Of a stretch of 6,746 nucleotides of DNA, positions 5,770-6,746 are shown piece by piece. The position numbers were made by a program, and so were the translations under genes. The stretch's first letter is position 1. The number at the start of each line of letters is the position of its first letter. A model generated the notes under the pieces. It was not told the origin of the DNA. It was given only the letters and a program-made list of their open reading frames with translations, and searched no databases. Source of the DNA: a bacterium (lineage in GTDB: Bacteria > Zixibacteria > MSB-5A5 > GN15 > FEB-12); assembly GCA_030619425.1 (NCBI GenBank), contig JAUXBJ010000102.1, positions 1 through 6,746 of the forward strand, read 5' to 3'.

Positions 5770-6746
5770 TTATAGTCGATCCGCCGGGTATATGTTAAGC
5801 TCGGTCATCCATTCTTTCAGGTGAGACACCCGCTCGTCATCAGTGAGTGTGGACAGGTCGAAGGGTCGCCCGCGTCCGTCGAGAACGATCCCGACCACAC
5901 CGCCGTATAGTTTGGTCTCGATTTTGTGACCTTTACCGGCGCCGCAATCGTAATGCCGTTCCGGTTCGAGGACGGCCTTGACTTCAAGCGGCAGTCCCTT
6001 GTCATCCATACCAAGCTCAAATCGTTTCATTTCGAGATGATTCAGTGTGCCGCTAACCGTACCATCGGGCAGGTCAATACTGTACTTCATAACCGGTCCC
6101 GGTTTCTTGGAAACACCGGCCGGAGCCACACAGGTACCGAGGTGAATGAGACAATCTTTCACGAATACTTCGGTGGCCGCCTTCTTGTGCACCTCGGTCA
6201 ACACGCCGAGTTGCGGCATCATGAAGATGGAATCGACAGCCAGTCGGGTGACTCCCTCCGGCAGGAAAGAGTCGACCATCATCAGCGCCGACTGTTGCCG
6301 CCGGGGCGCGTGCGACAAAACGCCGCCGGAGCCGATCAGCATGTCGAGACTCATCATGTTGACGATCGAAGACCCGGAAGTCGATTGTTCAAAGGCGTCG
6401 GCGATGGTGCGCTGTTGCTGTACACCCTTAAGCACGGTGGCGAAACTCTTGTGTTGAATGAAAGCCAGTCGCAACGCTTCCTTGGCGACAGCCTGCTCGA
6501 ATATCAGGTCTTCCATCGACTGCGGGATCGTGGTCGGCCGAATCATCTTGTTCTTGACCCGGTTACGCAGGTCACGCTCGTTCATCTTGAACGGCACCCA
6601 GCGCATCACCATCGGCAGCGTGGCCTCCGCGAAAACATTCGAGATAGAGTACGACATCCCGAGGTTGGCCGACACCGTGCGGTTAAAAACGGGTGTCTCT
6701 TTGTCGGGGCGGAAGACTGAGAAGACATCGGTGGTAGCGCCGCCGA
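5770..6746 (-). CDS. glmL: MutL/GlmL-family ASKHA ATPase (glutamate mutase accessory protein), N-terminus cut by window edge
   Basis: The frame is open to the right edge, giving 324 residues of the C-terminal part. The fragment begins with GGATTDVFSV, the phosphate-binding GGATTD motif of this ATPase family. The internal GTG at 6675 (reading VSANLGMS) is therefore not the start. The best family marker is the block around fragment residues 138-178: SGGVLSHAPRRQQSALMMVD, then SFLPEGVTRLAVDSIFMMPQ and LGVL. MutL proteins belong to the actin/Hsp70-like ATPases and are thought to protect or reactivate adenosylcobalamin-dependent glutamate mutase and related enzymes. About 315 residues follow the GGATTD motif, more than I recall for the roughly 460-residue clostridial form, suggesting the longer variant. 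It is the most upstream visible gene of a minus-strand set with an anchored exported protein and a KOW-segment protein. No mutase subunit lies in the window, so its client is unknown. Confidence 0.88.
   Translation of the reverse strand, partial: GGATTDVFSVFRPDKETPVFNRTVSANLGMSYSISNVFAEATLPMVMRWVPFKMNERDLRNRVKNKMIRPTTIPQSMEDLIFEQAVAKEALRLAFIQHKSFATVLKGVQQQRTIADAFEQSTSGSSIVNMMSLDMLIGSGGVLSHAPRRQQSALMMVDSFLPEGVTRLAVDSIFMMPQLGVLTEVHKKAATEVFVKDCLIHLGTCVAPAGVSKKPGPVMKYSIDLPDGTVSGTLNHLEMKRFELGMDDKGLPLEVKAVLEPERHYDCGAGKGHKIETKLYGGVVGIVLDGRGRPFDLSTLTDDERVSHLKEWMTELNIYPADRL

Noticed and set aside
5103..5798. Plus-strand open frame of 231 codons opposite the anchored protein
   Set aside because: The minus frame has a signal peptide, a membrane helix and a ribosome binding site, while the plus frame has none of these and extends over the junction with mutL.
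5926..6720. Plus-strand open frame of 264 codons opposite mutL
   Set aside because: The minus strand carries clear MutL motifs. The plus translation is rich in His and Arg as expected for an antisense shadow.
1..6746. CRISPR arrays, insertion sequences, tRNA or rRNA genes, defence or toxin-antitoxin genes
   Set aside because: No spaced direct repeats, transposase motifs, terminal inverted repeats, cloverleaf patterns or such protein families were seen on either strand.

Overview
The window comes from a Gram-negative (double-membrane) bacterium: it carries most of a Tol-Pal envelope operon plus signal-peptide proteins and a lipoprotein. Gene style (very tight Tol cluster, a small lipoprotein with a DST/MDS-rich tail, a MutL gene without visible mutase subunits) reminds me of uncultured lineages such as Zixibacteria or other FCB-like phyla. 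That placement is an impression from memory and cannot be proved here.

Left part (1-3189, minus strand): tolQ, tolR, a TolA/TonB-type protein and tolB follow one another in that transcriptional order, with a 1-base overlap, a 4-base gap and a 1-base gap. TolQ and TolR form the inner-membrane proton channel. The TolA/TonB-like protein spans the periplasm and contacts TolB, which in known systems works with Pal at the outer membrane. tolB runs off the left edge just before its end, so pal, if present, lies outside.

Middle (3190-3783): a 299-base divergent intergenic region holds only weak promoter candidates and small inverted repeats. It separates tolQ from a small plus-strand lipoprotein gene with a strong ribosome binding site. 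A strong hairpin at 3731-3756 sits between the convergent ends of the lipoprotein gene and the next minus-strand gene and probably terminates both.

Right part (3785-6746, minus strand): a three-gene set in one direction. First is the 3' part of a MutL (GlmL)-family ASKHA ATPase, cut by the right edge. Next is a membrane-anchored exported protein of unknown function. Last is a 375-residue cytosolic protein with barrel-sandwich-like segments and a C-terminal KOW-like segment. No glutamate mutase subunit is visible. The MutL/anchored protein/KOW triad is the least explained part of the window and the best candidate for an undescribed system.
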